A DNA stretch of 64,000 nt from Novosphingobium fluoreni (GTDB taxonomy: Bacteria; Pseudomonadota; Alphaproteobacteria; Sphingomonadales; Sphingomonadaceae). Where the stretch lies: positions 310,001 to 374,000 of the forward strand of contig NZ_JACIDY010000003.1 of assembly GCF_014196615.1 (NCBI RefSeq), given 5' to 3'. Of this stretch, positions 8,451 through 18,960 are shown one piece after another; the stretch's first letter is position 1, and each line of letters opens with the position of its first letter. The notes beneath the pieces are model-generated. The model saw only the letters and a list, made by a program, of their open reading frames with translations. It was not told the origin of the DNA and made no database searches. Made by a program: the position numbers and the translations under genes.

Positions 8451-9167
8451 ATGAGCGTGACCTTTACCCTCAACCCCGCGATCGACGCAACGGCTCTTGC
8501 CCGCACGTATCGCGAGCAGGGCCGCGTGCGGATCGGCAATTTCCTGGCGGGAGGTGGTGCGCAGCAATTGCGCGATGCCCTCGCCGCGCGGCAGGACTGG
8601 AAGCAGGTGATGAACAGTGGCGAGCGCGTGGTGGAGCTTGATCGCCCCACGCGCGCGCAGTTGACGCCCGAGCAACTTAGCCAGCTGGACGATGCGGTCC
8701 ATGCCGGTGCGCGGTCCGGCTTCCAGTATCGCTACGAGGCGGTGCGGGTGCCCGATAACGATGCGCAACGCGCCGCCAGCGACGATATCGTGGCCGCCTT
8801 TGCCCGCTTCCTTTCGGAGGGGCCAGCGCGGGAATTGCTGCGCAGCATCGTGGGCGATGAAGCGATCGCCTTCGCCGATGCCCAGGCCACCGCCTATGCT
8901 CCAGGAGACTTCCTTACGGGCCATGACGACAAGGTGGCGGGCAAGAAGCGCTTTGCCGCTTATGTTCTGGGCCTCAATCCGGTCTGGCGGATCGAGTGGG
9001 GCGGGCTGTTGCTGATGCACAAGAGCAACCATGACGTGGCGGGCGTGTCACCTGGGTTCAACACGCTCGACCTGTTTGGCATAGGCCAGATGCACAGCGT
9101 CAGCCAGGTCACGCGGGCCGCGGCTTGGCGGCGTTACGCAATCACCGGCTGGCTGCGCGCGCGATGA
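8451..9167 (+). CDS. 2OG-Fe(II) oxygenase (prolyl-hydroxylase-like), copy B
   Basis: This 238-residue paralog of copy A keeps the full ligand set: H158-x-D160 (FLTGHDDKV), H215 (GQMHSVSQV) and R228 (RRYAITGW). The middle region (residues 55-140) differs strongly from copy A, so the two may modify different substrates. The ATG at 8451 aligns with the start of copy A; an in-frame GTG at 8430 is possible but less likely. Its stop overlaps the next gene in an ATGA arrangement (9164-9167), suggesting coupled translation with the P-loop protein. No signal peptide is seen, so it acts in the cytoplasm. Confidence 0.75.
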   Translation: MSVTFTLNPAIDATALARTYREQGRVRIGNFLAGGGAQQLRDALAARQDWKQVMNSGERVVELDRPTRAQLTPEQLSQLDDAVHAGARSGFQYRYEAVRVPDNDAQRAASDDIVAAFARFLSEGPARELLRSIVGDEAIAFADAQATAYAPGDFLTGHDDKVAGKKRFAAYVLGLNPVWRIEWGGLLLMHKSNHDVAGVSPGFNTLDLFGIGQMHSVSQVTRAAAWRRYAITGWLRAR

Positions 9168-10168
9168 CGAAGGCGCAAGCCGTGTGGCAGGACCCGGCCC
9201 TGCTGCCCCACGCGCTGGACGCGCAAGGCCGGATCGGCTTTGTTCACGCCGATCTCGACGCGGCGCGACGCCTCGCCTTTCTGGATGGCCGCGCGCAATT
9301 CTGGACTGCCGACGGCCCACTACTCCCGGCGCGGGACTTTGCTGCGCTTGCCGCAGATGCGCCGCCGCGCCGTGCGCTCCTTCACATGGCATTCGGGGGA
9401 TCGACCTTGGCGGCGCGCCTTCTCGATGTTCCGGGCATTACCAGAGTTTGGCGAGAGCCGGCGATCGAGATCGCTTTAGCCGATGCCATCGTGCAAGGGG
9501 AAGTCAGCCCAACCACACCCCGCGTGATCGACGCCCTGCTGGCGCGGCCAGTGGCGGGCGAGACCGCGCTGAGCAAGCCGAGCAACTGGGCCAATGTGCT
9601 GACACCGCACTGGGCCGCCACCGGAGCCCAATTGGCGCTGATGACCATGGCGCCACGCCCCTACCTTGTCGCGGTGTTTCGCGGAGGGCGCGAGCGGATC
9701 AGCTACGTGTTGCGCAGCGCCGCCCACTTCGCGCGGATGGTGCGTGGTGGAGACGCCCTGCTTGCCGCCGCCGCGCAGACATCGCCGCAAGAGCCGCCGT
9801 CGCTGCTCCCCGCCGCTCGCCTCGCGCTCGTCAGCCTGGACCTACAATATCGCCTCTTCGCCGGCGCTGGCCCGCGCCCAAGCCTGGACGCCGCCATCTT
9901 CAAGCGCGATCCCGTGGCAGGCGCGATGCTGTTGGCGCAGGCGCTGGAGTTGCCTTTGAAGGAGCCGCAAGTGGCAAAGCGCTTCACCGCCCTCGCCGAT
10001 CGCCATGCCAAGGGAGGCGCCCCGTTCGATCCGGCACAGGAAAGCGCTCTGGACGATGAGGTAGAGCGCCACCACGGGTCCGTCTTCGCCCACGCCTTGG
10101 ACTGGGCGGCCGAAGCAGGTCTGCGGTTCAGCTTGTCCCAACCGACGCCGCCCGATCGCGAGACTTGA
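9164..10168 (+). CDS. P-loop protein, possibly sulfotransferase-like
   Basis: This is a 334-residue protein starting at the ATG that overlaps the oxygenase B stop. Residues near 72-86 read LLHMAFGGSTLAARLLD, a G-x-S-T loop after a beta strand that resembles the 5'-phosphosulfate-binding loop of sulfotransferases; a later segment (YLVAVFRGGRERISYVLRSA, about 165-184) could correspond to the 3'-phosphate-binding R-x-x-x-x-S region. Similar proteins without full catalytic signatures occur beside TonB receptors in sphingomonads. The assignment is by motif only, and a kinase-like or inactive P-loop fold is possible. Position and coupling suggest it works with oxygenase B, perhaps on the same substrate. 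Confidence 0.5.
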   Translation: MTKAQAVWQDPALLPHALDAQGRIGFVHADLDAARRLAFLDGRAQFWTADGPLLPARDFAALAADAPPRRALLHMAFGGSTLAARLLDVPGITRVWREPAIEIALADAIVQGEVSPTTPRVIDALLARPVAGETALSKPSNWANVLTPHWAATGAQLALMTMAPRPYLVAVFRGGRERISYVLRSAAHFARMVRGGDALLAAAAQTSPQEPPSLLPAARLALVSLDLQYRLFAGAGPRPSLDAAIFKRDPVAGAMLLAQALELPLKEPQVAKRFTALADRHAKGGAPFDPAQESALDDEVERHHGSVFAHALDWAAEAGLRFSLSQPTPPDRET

Positions 10169-10249
10169 CCTGCACGGCGGATCGGCAACACTCGCGAACC
10201 GGATCGCGCATCATCAACACAGCGCCTCGTCAATACAGGGGGATACTCC

Positions 10250-10804
10250 ATGCACGCACGCCACGGCCTCGGCCTTGCCGCCATCATCCTCTCGCTTGCA
10301 CCCATAGCGGCGGGCACTGCCGCGGCGGCTGACAAGCAGAGCCGCGCCCGCGCCGCCGCGATCGACAAGCTCGCAACCTGCAAGGCGATCCGCGAAGATG
10401 CCGCACGCCTCGCCTGCTATGATCGGGAAGCATCCTCACTCGTCGCCGCGGCCGACAAGGGGGAGATCAGCGTCGTCGATCGTGAACAGGCCAAGTCCAT
10501 GCGGCGATCCCTGTTCGGCTTCAGCTTGCCCAAGCTTGGCCTGTTCGGTGGCGGAGACAATGACGTCAGCGACCAGGACGTGGCGAAACTGGACAGCACG
10601 ATCACCACGCTCACCGCACTGCCGCGCGGTCGCTGGCAATTCAGCATCGCGGAAGGCGGCGCACGATGGCAAACTCTAGAAGCGCCGACGCGACTCATCG
10701 ATCCGCGCGTAGGTCAAAAAGTGCAGATCGAGCGCGCCGCGCTCGGTTCCTACTGGGTACGGTTCAACGGCCAAAATGGTGTAAAAGGGCAACGGATGAA
10801 CTGA
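10250..10804 (+). CDS. Secreted small protein of unknown function with a conserved Cys pair
   Basis: This 184-residue protein has a clear signal peptide (residues 1-27, hydrophobic core GLAAIILSLAPIAAG, ending AAAA-D), so it is periplasmic or surface-bound. The mature N-terminus contains CKAIREDAARLACYD, placing C44 and C56 12 residues apart in a likely helix; this looks like a disulfide-stapled element. The C-terminal half (about 118-180) is beta-rich (GRWQFSIAEGG, YWVRFNGQNG). It lies 81 bp after the P-loop gene on the same strand and 245 bp before receptor 2, so it may share their transcript or function. I do not recognise a named family. Confidence 0.7.
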   Translation: MHARHGLGLAAIILSLAPIAAGTAAAADKQSRARAAAIDKLATCKAIREDAARLACYDREASSLVAAADKGEISVVDREQAKSMRRSLFGFSLPKLGLFGGGDNDVSDQDVAKLDSTITTLTALPRGRWQFSIAEGGARWQTLEAPTRLIDPRVGQKVQIERAALGSYWVRFNGQNGVKGQRMN

Positions 10805-11049
10805 TCGCAACCATTTGTAGATGAACGCGTTATAGGCACCCAAAACGGGGTACCGCGTTTACGTGACACCAGTGTGTCCTTTGCGCCACATCCGCACAAT
10901 CTCTTGCCGGCGATAACGGCAAACCCGTTGTATCAAAGCAATTTTGCCGCAACACCTTGAACATGGACGCGAGATGAACACTCGCGCCGGAGAGTGGACG
11001 AACAGGGTGAGGCGAACGCCTTGTGCGTCCGGGGCAAAGGACACACGAC

Positions 11050-14000
11050 GTGAAATCATCGATAGCCAAGGCCGCCCTGCGCGGCGCCACCTGCCTGACC
11101 GTGATTGCGGCCATTGGCTCCACTGCTGCCTTCGCGCAGGATAACCAGACCACCCGCGAAGACGGCACCCCGCTTCCCACAGCCGAAACTTCCGCGGCCG
11201 ATACCGGCTCGATCGTCGTGACCGGATCGCGTATCCGCTCGGCCAACCTGGAATCGACCAACCCTGTCACTGTGGTGTCGGGCGAACAGTTCTTCCAGAC
11301 CGGTCAGGTCTCGGTAGGTGACGTGCTCAACGAACTGCCGCAGCTGCGCAATACCTTCAGCCAGCAGAATTCGACCCGTTTCTTGGGAACGCGCGGTCTG
11401 AACCTGGTCGACCTTCGCGGCTTGGGCAGTGTTCGCACGCTGGTTCTGGTCAATGGCCGCCGTCACGTTGCGGGTGATATCCTTTCAACGGGCGTTTCGG
11501 TCGATACTAACACCATCCCGACCGACCTGATCGAAAACGTCGAAGTTCTCACCGGTGGCGCATCCTCGATCTACGGTTCGGACGCGATCGCCGGTGTCGT
11601 CAACTTCAAGCTGAAGACCGACTATGAAGGTCTGCAGCTGCGTGGCAATGCAGGCATCTCAAAGTACAAGGACGCTGGTAACCAGTACATTTCGCTTCTT
11701 GCAGGCAAGAACTTTGCCGAAGGCCGCGGTAACATCGCGATCAACCTGGAATACGCCCACCAGTCACAATACGATGCCACAGGTCGTCCGCTTGCGCGCA
11801 ACGATGGTTTCGTCACCGTCGATACCGATCCGGCCTCCGCACCCAGCGACGGCAATCCTGACCGTACATTCTTCCGCGACATCCGCTCTGGAACGATCTC
11901 GCTCGGCGGCCTGACCGCGTTCCGCTACGCTGGTGCAAACGGTCCCTGCGGTGGCTTCGGCGGCTCGGCCTATACCTGCACCTACTTGTTCCAGCCGGAC
12001 GGTACGCTCGCGCGCCAGACCGGTGATCGGGTCGGCGTTGGCCCGAACGGCGCTTACATCGGCGGCAACGGCTACGTCGGTCGCGAAGGCCAACTCTTGA
12101 CCTTTACGCCAGACCTGAAGCGCTACTCCGTCAACATGCTCGGACACTTCGAAGTGAGCCCGGCATTTGTACCGTTCTTCGAGGCAAAGTATGTCCGTAC
12201 CGAGGCACGCGGATCGCAAAGCGGCCCGTTCTTCTCGCAAGGGACCACGCTGGGCGATGCGACCGAGATCGCCGGGTTCCAGGATCGTTCGTTTGCCAAT
12301 TCCGGTGCGGCGATCAATTTCGTCAATCGTGAAGGTATCCGGCTCGACAACCCATACCTGAACGCTGGTGCCCGCGCGACGATCACCAATCAGATCGTGG
12401 CTGCGCTGAATTCAGGCCAGTACGGCGTCAACCCGAACACTGGCGCCTCGTTTAAGACTGCGACCAACACCGACGCGCAGGCTGCTGCCGCCCGCGCTGC
12501 TGCCCTCGCCCAAGTTGCGGACGGCACCTATCGTTTTGGACTTCGCCGGAACTGGCTGGACCTTGGCATTCGTGACGAGCGGATTAAGCGTGAGACTTAC
12601 CGCGCGGTCCTCGGCGTCCGTGGTGACTTCAACGATGGCTGGAACTACGAAATCTCCGCCAACTATGGAGAGTTCAAGGAACGCAACCTGATCCAGGGCA
12701 ACGTCAACACGCAGCGCTTTCTGCTGGCTCAGGACACGGTACGTGATGCCAACGGCGTGATCCGCTGTCGCGCGCAGGTCGATCCGCGCTATGCCGGTGC
12801 CGACGCTGGTGGCAATCCCGCCCAGTTGGCCGCGGACGTTGCCGCTTGCGTTCCGCTCAATCCGTTTGGTCAGGGCTCGGCCAGCCAGGCCGCGCGCGAC
12901 TATTTGATCGTGCCATCGGTTGCGACCGGCAAGATCACGCAGTTCGTGGCCTCGGCGTTCGTGGCCGGCGACACCAGCAAGTGGTTCAGCCTGCCCGGTG
13001 GCGCCATCGGCTTCTCGGTGGGTGCAGAGTATCGCCGCGAAACCAACCGTTACGACCTGGATGACTTCACGCAGGCCGGTTATGCTTTCTACAACGCCAT
13101 TCCGTCGCTGACCGCGCCCGCCTTCGAAGTTAAGGAAGTCTACGGCGAAGTGAACGTACCGATCCTGAAGGACGTGCCGTTCTTCCGGGAGCTGACGATC
13201 AAGGGTTCGGGCCGTATCGCCGATTACAAGGGCGCGACCGGTACCGTTTACACCTATGCGGGTGGTGTCGACTGGCGTCCAATCCAGGATGTTCGCTTGC
13301 GTGGTACGTACTCGCGATCGGTTCGTGCGCCGAACCTTTCGGAGCTTTACGCCGCTCAGGGCCAGAACTTCGCGCCGAACTTCGTTGATCCTTGTTCGGC
13401 ACGTAACATCGGCACCGGTTCGGCCAATCGTGCCGCGAACTGCGCTGCCGCCGGTATCCCGACCAGCTACGACTTCGTTTATTCGCAGTCGTTGGAAACG
13501 CTGTCTGGCGGCAACCCCAACCTGCGTGAAGAAAAGTCCGATTCGTACACCGGCGGCGTAGTGTTCACGCCTTCGTTCCTGCCCGGGTTCTCGATCTCGG
13601 CCGATTACTATGACATCACCGTCAACAATGTGATCGCGTCGATCAATGCCCAGCAGGTCGCCAACCTGTGCTATGACTCCGCAAACCTGTCGAACCAGTT
13701 CTGCAGCCTCTTCCAGCGCGCTGGCGCCGGCGGCGGTGCGGCTGGCGAGCAGCCTTTCCAGATCCTGGAAGGCTCGCTGCTGGAAGCTTCGGCAAACTTC
13801 GCAAAGCTGAAAGCGCGCGGTGTCGATACGACGATCGACTACCGTCACTCGTTCGACTGGGGCACGCTGAACCTGCGCGCGATCTGGACCCGCGTCCTGC
13901 AGCGCGACGATTTCACCAACCCGGACGATCCCAGCTTCCGCGATCGCATTCTGGGCGAACTGGGTGACCCGAAGAACGAAGTTAACGTGAATGCTAGCGT

Positions 14001-14343
14001 GAAGTTGGGCCGCGTTACTCTGGGTTACCAGCTGCGTTGGATCGATAAGATGTACCTCAACACGTATGAGGACTATAATTCGCTCAATGGTCTGCCGCCG
14101 CAGAACACGGACTTTGCCGACGTGAAGTACTATCCGGACACGTTCTACCACGACGCCCGGGTCGATATCGATGTCTCCAGCCAGTTCAACCTGACGCTGG
14201 GTGTCGACAACATCGGCAACAAGCTGCCGCCGTTCGGCCTGACCGGCGTAGGCAACGGTCTGAACACTGCCGCAAACGGTGGTGCCGGCATCTACGATGT
14301 GCGCGGTCGCAACTTCTACGCGGGCTTCCGCGCCAAATTCTGA
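11050..14343 (+). CDS. TonB-dependent outer-membrane receptor (receptor 2)
   Basis: This 1097-residue receptor has a signal peptide (about residues 1-29, ending AAFAQ), a TonB-box-like GSIVVTGSR, a plug with RGLNLVDLRGLGSVRTLVLV and a long beta barrel ending in Phe (FYAGFRAKF). It is longer than receptor 1 by about 140 residues, mainly through extracellular-loop-like inserts in the first half of the barrel (GGFGGSAYTCTY and neighbours). The GTG at 11050 is chosen because AAAGGACA precedes it, copying the receptor 1 arrangement; a start at 11023 would add residues before the signal peptide. It is ended by a strong terminator. Like receptor 1, it lacks an STN domain, and no FecR/sigma pair is nearby. 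The ligand is unknown. Confidence 0.9.
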   Translation: MKSSIAKAALRGATCLTVIAAIGSTAAFAQDNQTTREDGTPLPTAETSAADTGSIVVTGSRIRSANLESTNPVTVVSGEQFFQTGQVSVGDVLNELPQLRNTFSQQNSTRFLGTRGLNLVDLRGLGSVRTLVLVNGRRHVAGDILSTGVSVDTNTIPTDLIENVEVLTGGASSIYGSDAIAGVVNFKLKTDYEGLQLRGNAGISKYKDAGNQYISLLAGKNFAEGRGNIAINLEYAHQSQYDATGRPLARNDGFVTVDTDPASAPSDGNPDRTFFRDIRSGTISLGGLTAFRYAGANGPCGGFGGSAYTCTYLFQPDGTLARQTGDRVGVGPNGAYIGGNGYVGREGQLLTFTPDLKRYSVNMLGHFEVSPAFVPFFEAKYVRTEARGSQSGPFFSQGTTLGDATEIAGFQDRSFANSGAAINFVNREGIRLDNPYLNAGARATITNQIVAALNSGQYGVNPNTGASFKTATNTDAQAAAARAAALAQVADGTYRFGLRRNWLDLGIRDERIKRETYRAVLGVRGDFNDGWNYEISANYGEFKERNLIQGNVNTQRFLLAQDTVRDANGVIRCRAQVDPRYAGADAGGNPAQLAADVAACVPLNPFGQGSASQAARDYLIVPSVATGKITQFVASAFVAGDTSKWFSLPGGAIGFSVGAEYRRETNRYDLDDFTQAGYAFYNAIPSLTAPAFEVKEVYGEVNVPILKDVPFFRELTIKGSGRIADYKGATGTVYTYAGGVDWRPIQDVRLRGTYSRSVRAPNLSELYAAQGQNFAPNFVDPCSARNIGTGSANRAANCAAAGIPTSYDFVYSQSLETLSGGNPNLREEKSDSYTGGVVFTPSFLPGFSISADYYDITVNNVIASINAQQVANLCYDSANLSNQFCSLFQRAGAGGGAAGEQPFQILEGSLLEASANFAKLKARGVDTTIDYRHSFDWGTLNLRAIWTRVLQRDDFTNPDDPSFRDRILGELGDPKNEVNVNASVKLGRVTLGYQLRWIDKMYLNTYEDYNSLNGLPPQNTDFADVKYYPDTFYHDARVDIDVSSQFNLTLGVDNIGNKLPPFGLTGVGNGLNTAANGGAGIYDVRGRNFYAGFRAKF

Positions 14344-14368
14344 TCTAGCGCGGATCGCATAAGGTTAG

Positions 14369-14401
14369 GGGCCGGCGGAGTGATCCGCCGGCCCTTTTCT
14401 T
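14369..14401 (+). terminator. Intrinsic terminator of receptor 2
   Basis: A perfect 11-bp GC-rich stem (14369-14379 with 14384-14394), loop GTGA, is followed by TTTTCTTTT. It starts 26 bp after the receptor stop codon. Confidence 0.85.
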
Positions 14402-14429
14402 TTGCCGTCATCAGGTCAATGGTTTCCGT

Positions 14430-15404
14430 ATGACTGACGATCCTCTCGACAAGGCTGATCAATTATTGGCCGCAGGGCACATCGGCGCAGCAGTGGATAT
14501 CGTGGAACATGCCGCCCTATCCAGTGCTGCGGCAATGTTCCGGTTGGCGACGTGGCACCTGGTTGGCGACCCGCTTCCACGCGATCTGCCGCGCGCCCGC
14601 TTGCTGCTCAGGCAGTCGACCGATGCCGGAAATGCGGACGCGGCGATGATGGAGGTGGCGCTTACGGCCAATGGCACCGGCGCGCCGCCGGACTGGGCAT
14701 CCGCGCGCCGTCTCCTTGAAGAGGCTGCTGCGCGTGACATCGAGATAGCGCAAAAGCATGTGAATTTGCTTTCGGGAATGGACATCGACGCCCAAGGCTA
14801 TCCGCGGCGGCTTCCACCCCCGGAAAAGTTGAGCGATACGCCGCTGGTCCACAGCTGGCGAAATGTTTTGACTGCCGATGAGTGCGCTCATCTCGCGACC
14901 AGCGTTCTCGATCTGCTTGGCCCTTCCATGGTCGTCGATCCGCGGACCGGCCAGCAAATTGCCCACCCCGTGCGCAAGTCATCTGCGGCGGTCATCGGTC
15001 CGACGCGGGAGACGTTGCCAATCCAGGCGATCCAGCGGCGATTGTCAGCGATGACCGGCACCAGTGTGAGCGCGGGCGAGCCTCTGGCCATCCTGCACTA
15101 CGCGCCGGGCCAAGAGTACTTGCCGCACGTGGATACCCTACCCCACGAGCCAAATCAGCGCGTCATGACGGCGCTGATCTACCTCAACAAAGGATACCTG
15201 GGCGGCGAAACGCACTTCCCCGGAATCGGCCTGACAATGGCCGGCAAAGCGGGAGATGTGCTCGTTTTCACCAATACGCAAGAAGACGGCTCACCTGACG
15301 CGCGAAGTCGCCATGCTGGACTTCCCGTTCGTAACGGTACTAAGTGGCTGGCCACCCGCTGGATCAGGAACCAGCCCCTCGACATCTGGGCGTCGAGGGG
15401 CTGA
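14430..15404 (+). CDS. Sel1-repeat protein fused to a prolyl 4-hydroxylase-type 2OG-Fe(II) oxygenase
   Basis: This 324-residue protein has Sel1/TPR-like helices (about residues 30-112, e.g. GNADAAMMEVALTANGTGAP) followed by a P4Hc oxygenase domain (about 138-315). Metal ligands are H233-x-D235 (YLPHVDTL) and H295 (SRHAGLPV), with K305 (GTKWLATRW) as the 2-oxoglutarate-binding Lys typical of prolyl 4-hydroxylases. No signal peptide is seen. It starts 29 bp after the receptor 2 terminator and converges on clpB with only 5 bp between stop codons. It is the fourth oxygenase of this island and has a helical-repeat/oxygenase layout like that of the TPR fusion at 5948. The protein substrate is unknown. 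Confidence 0.8.
   Translation: MTDDPLDKADQLLAAGHIGAAVDIVEHAALSSAAAMFRLATWHLVGDPLPRDLPRARLLLRQSTDAGNADAAMMEVALTANGTGAPPDWASARRLLEEAAARDIEIAQKHVNLLSGMDIDAQGYPRRLPPPEKLSDTPLVHSWRNVLTADECAHLATSVLDLLGPSMVVDPRTGQQIAHPVRKSSAAVIGPTRETLPIQAIQRRLSAMTGTSVSAGEPLAILHYAPGQEYLPHVDTLPHEPNQRVMTALIYLNKGYLGGETHFPGIGLTMAGKAGDVLVFTNTQEDGSPDARSRHAGLPVRNGTKWLATRWIRNQPLDIWASRG
15372..15403. repeat. Perfect 12-bp inverted repeat at the convergent 3' ends of the P4H gene and clpB
   Basis: CAGCCCCTCGAC (15372-15383) and GTCGAGGGGCTG (15392-15403) flank an 8-nt loop. It lies inside the last codons of the hydroxylase gene and ends 7 bp before the clpB stop. The hairpin lacks a T-run but is the only strong structure between the two convergent genes, so it may block read-through or stabilise both 3' ends. 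Confidence 0.55.
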
Positions 15405-15409
15405 ACCCA

Positions 15410-17989
<2,580 letters not shown>

Positions 17990-18094
17990 GGTGGGACGTA
18001 TCCTCCTGTCTCCGGCGATGTGGTGTGACTTATTGGTCACACAAGATGGGGCGGCGGAATTTTCGTTGGCAACGCGGCATCCTCAATCCGCCGC

Positions 18095-18150
18095 CTACTG
18101 CTCCGTCGCCCCGGACTTGATCCGGAGCCCCAGGTCAGGCCCCGGAAGAC
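18095..18150. repeat. Intergenic GC-rich palindromic element (family B, copy 1)
   Basis: The stretch contains CCGGACTTGATCCGG with the flanks GTCGCC and AGCCCC, followed by a partial second palindrome (CAGGTCAGGCCCCGG). The core is also found at 51095-51113 and, in the opposite orientation with one change, at 27628-27646. It lies between the divergent clpB and ABC-transporter genes. Confidence 0.6.
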
Positions 18151-18243
18151 CGAGGCTGACGGGGGGCCGACGGGTTGGGCGATTGAACCGCCTCCCATCA
18201 GTTCGCCATGTACTCACGCCCTGGCTTTGCTACGCTGCCGGCG

Positions 18244-18960
18244 ATGTACGAACTTGACGCGGTGCGCGTATCTTATGGCGGCGTGGACGCCTTGGCCCCT
18301 ACCACTCTCAGCATCGCGCAGGGGGAAACGGTGGTGCTGCTCGGCCCTTCCGGTTCCGGCAAGTCGACATTGCTGCGATGTCTGATCGGCTTATCTCCCT
18401 ATGACGGCACGCTGCGGTTCGACGGGGCTGAGGTCAAGGATTGGCGACCGGTGCGGCGGCGTCTGGGCTATGTGATTCAGGAGGGCGGACTGTTCCCGCA
18501 CCTGACCGCGCGCGGCAACGTGACGCTGGCCGCGCGCGAGTTCGGCTGGGACAAGGCGCGGATCGACGCGCGGGTGAGGGAACTGGCCGAATTGGTGGCG
18601 CTGGACGCGGCGCAGCTCGATCGCTTCCCCGCCGGGCTGTCGGGCGGCCAGCGCCAGCGCGTGGCGATGATGCGGGCGCTGATGCTGGGCCCGGACGTGC
18701 TGCTGCTGGACGAGCCGCTCTCCGCGCTCGACCCGGTGACGCGGCTGCGGCTGGCAGGCGAACTGCGCGACATCTTCGCGCGGCTGGGCATGACCGTGGT
18801 GATGGTGACGCATTCGCTGCGGGAGGCGCGGTTCTTCGGTGGCCGCGCCATTCTGATGCGCGATGGCCGGATCGTGCAGCAAGGAGACATCGCCGATTTG
18901 CAGACGCAGCCGGCGGATGATTTCGTGGCCGAGTTTCTGGCGGCGGAGGAGGCGTTGTGA
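18244..18960 (+). CDS. ABC transporter ATP-binding protein, osmoprotectant (glycine betaine/choline) type
   Basis: This 238-residue nucleotide-binding subunit has Walker A GPSGSGKST (about 36-44), a Q-loop near VIQEGGLFPH, signature LSGGQRQRVAMMRAL, Walker B VLLLDEPLSALD and a switch His in VTHSLREA. The short QAT-family form without CBS domains fits the OpuCA/YehX/ProV group. The start ATG at 18244 matches the domain boundary; the frame extends 12 codons upstream to 18208. Its stop overlaps the start of the fused permease gene, so the two form one import system for a quaternary amine or similar compatible solute; the substrate is inferred from family only. Confidence 0.85.
   Translation: MYELDAVRVSYGGVDALAPTTLSIAQGETVVLLGPSGSGKSTLLRCLIGLSPYDGTLRFDGAEVKDWRPVRRRLGYVIQEGGLFPHLTARGNVTLAAREFGWDKARIDARVRELAELVALDAAQLDRFPAGLSGGQRQRVAMMRALMLGPDVLLLDEPLSALDPVTRLRLAGELRDIFARLGMTVVMVTHSLREARFFGGRAILMRDGRIVQQGDIADLQTQPADDFVAEFLAAEEAL

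Noticed and set aside
12412..14151. Long open frame (579 codons) antisense to receptor 2
   Set aside because: It mirrors the codon pattern of the receptor on the opposite strand, and the product is Arg/His/Val-rich without domains. The receptor itself has full signatures.
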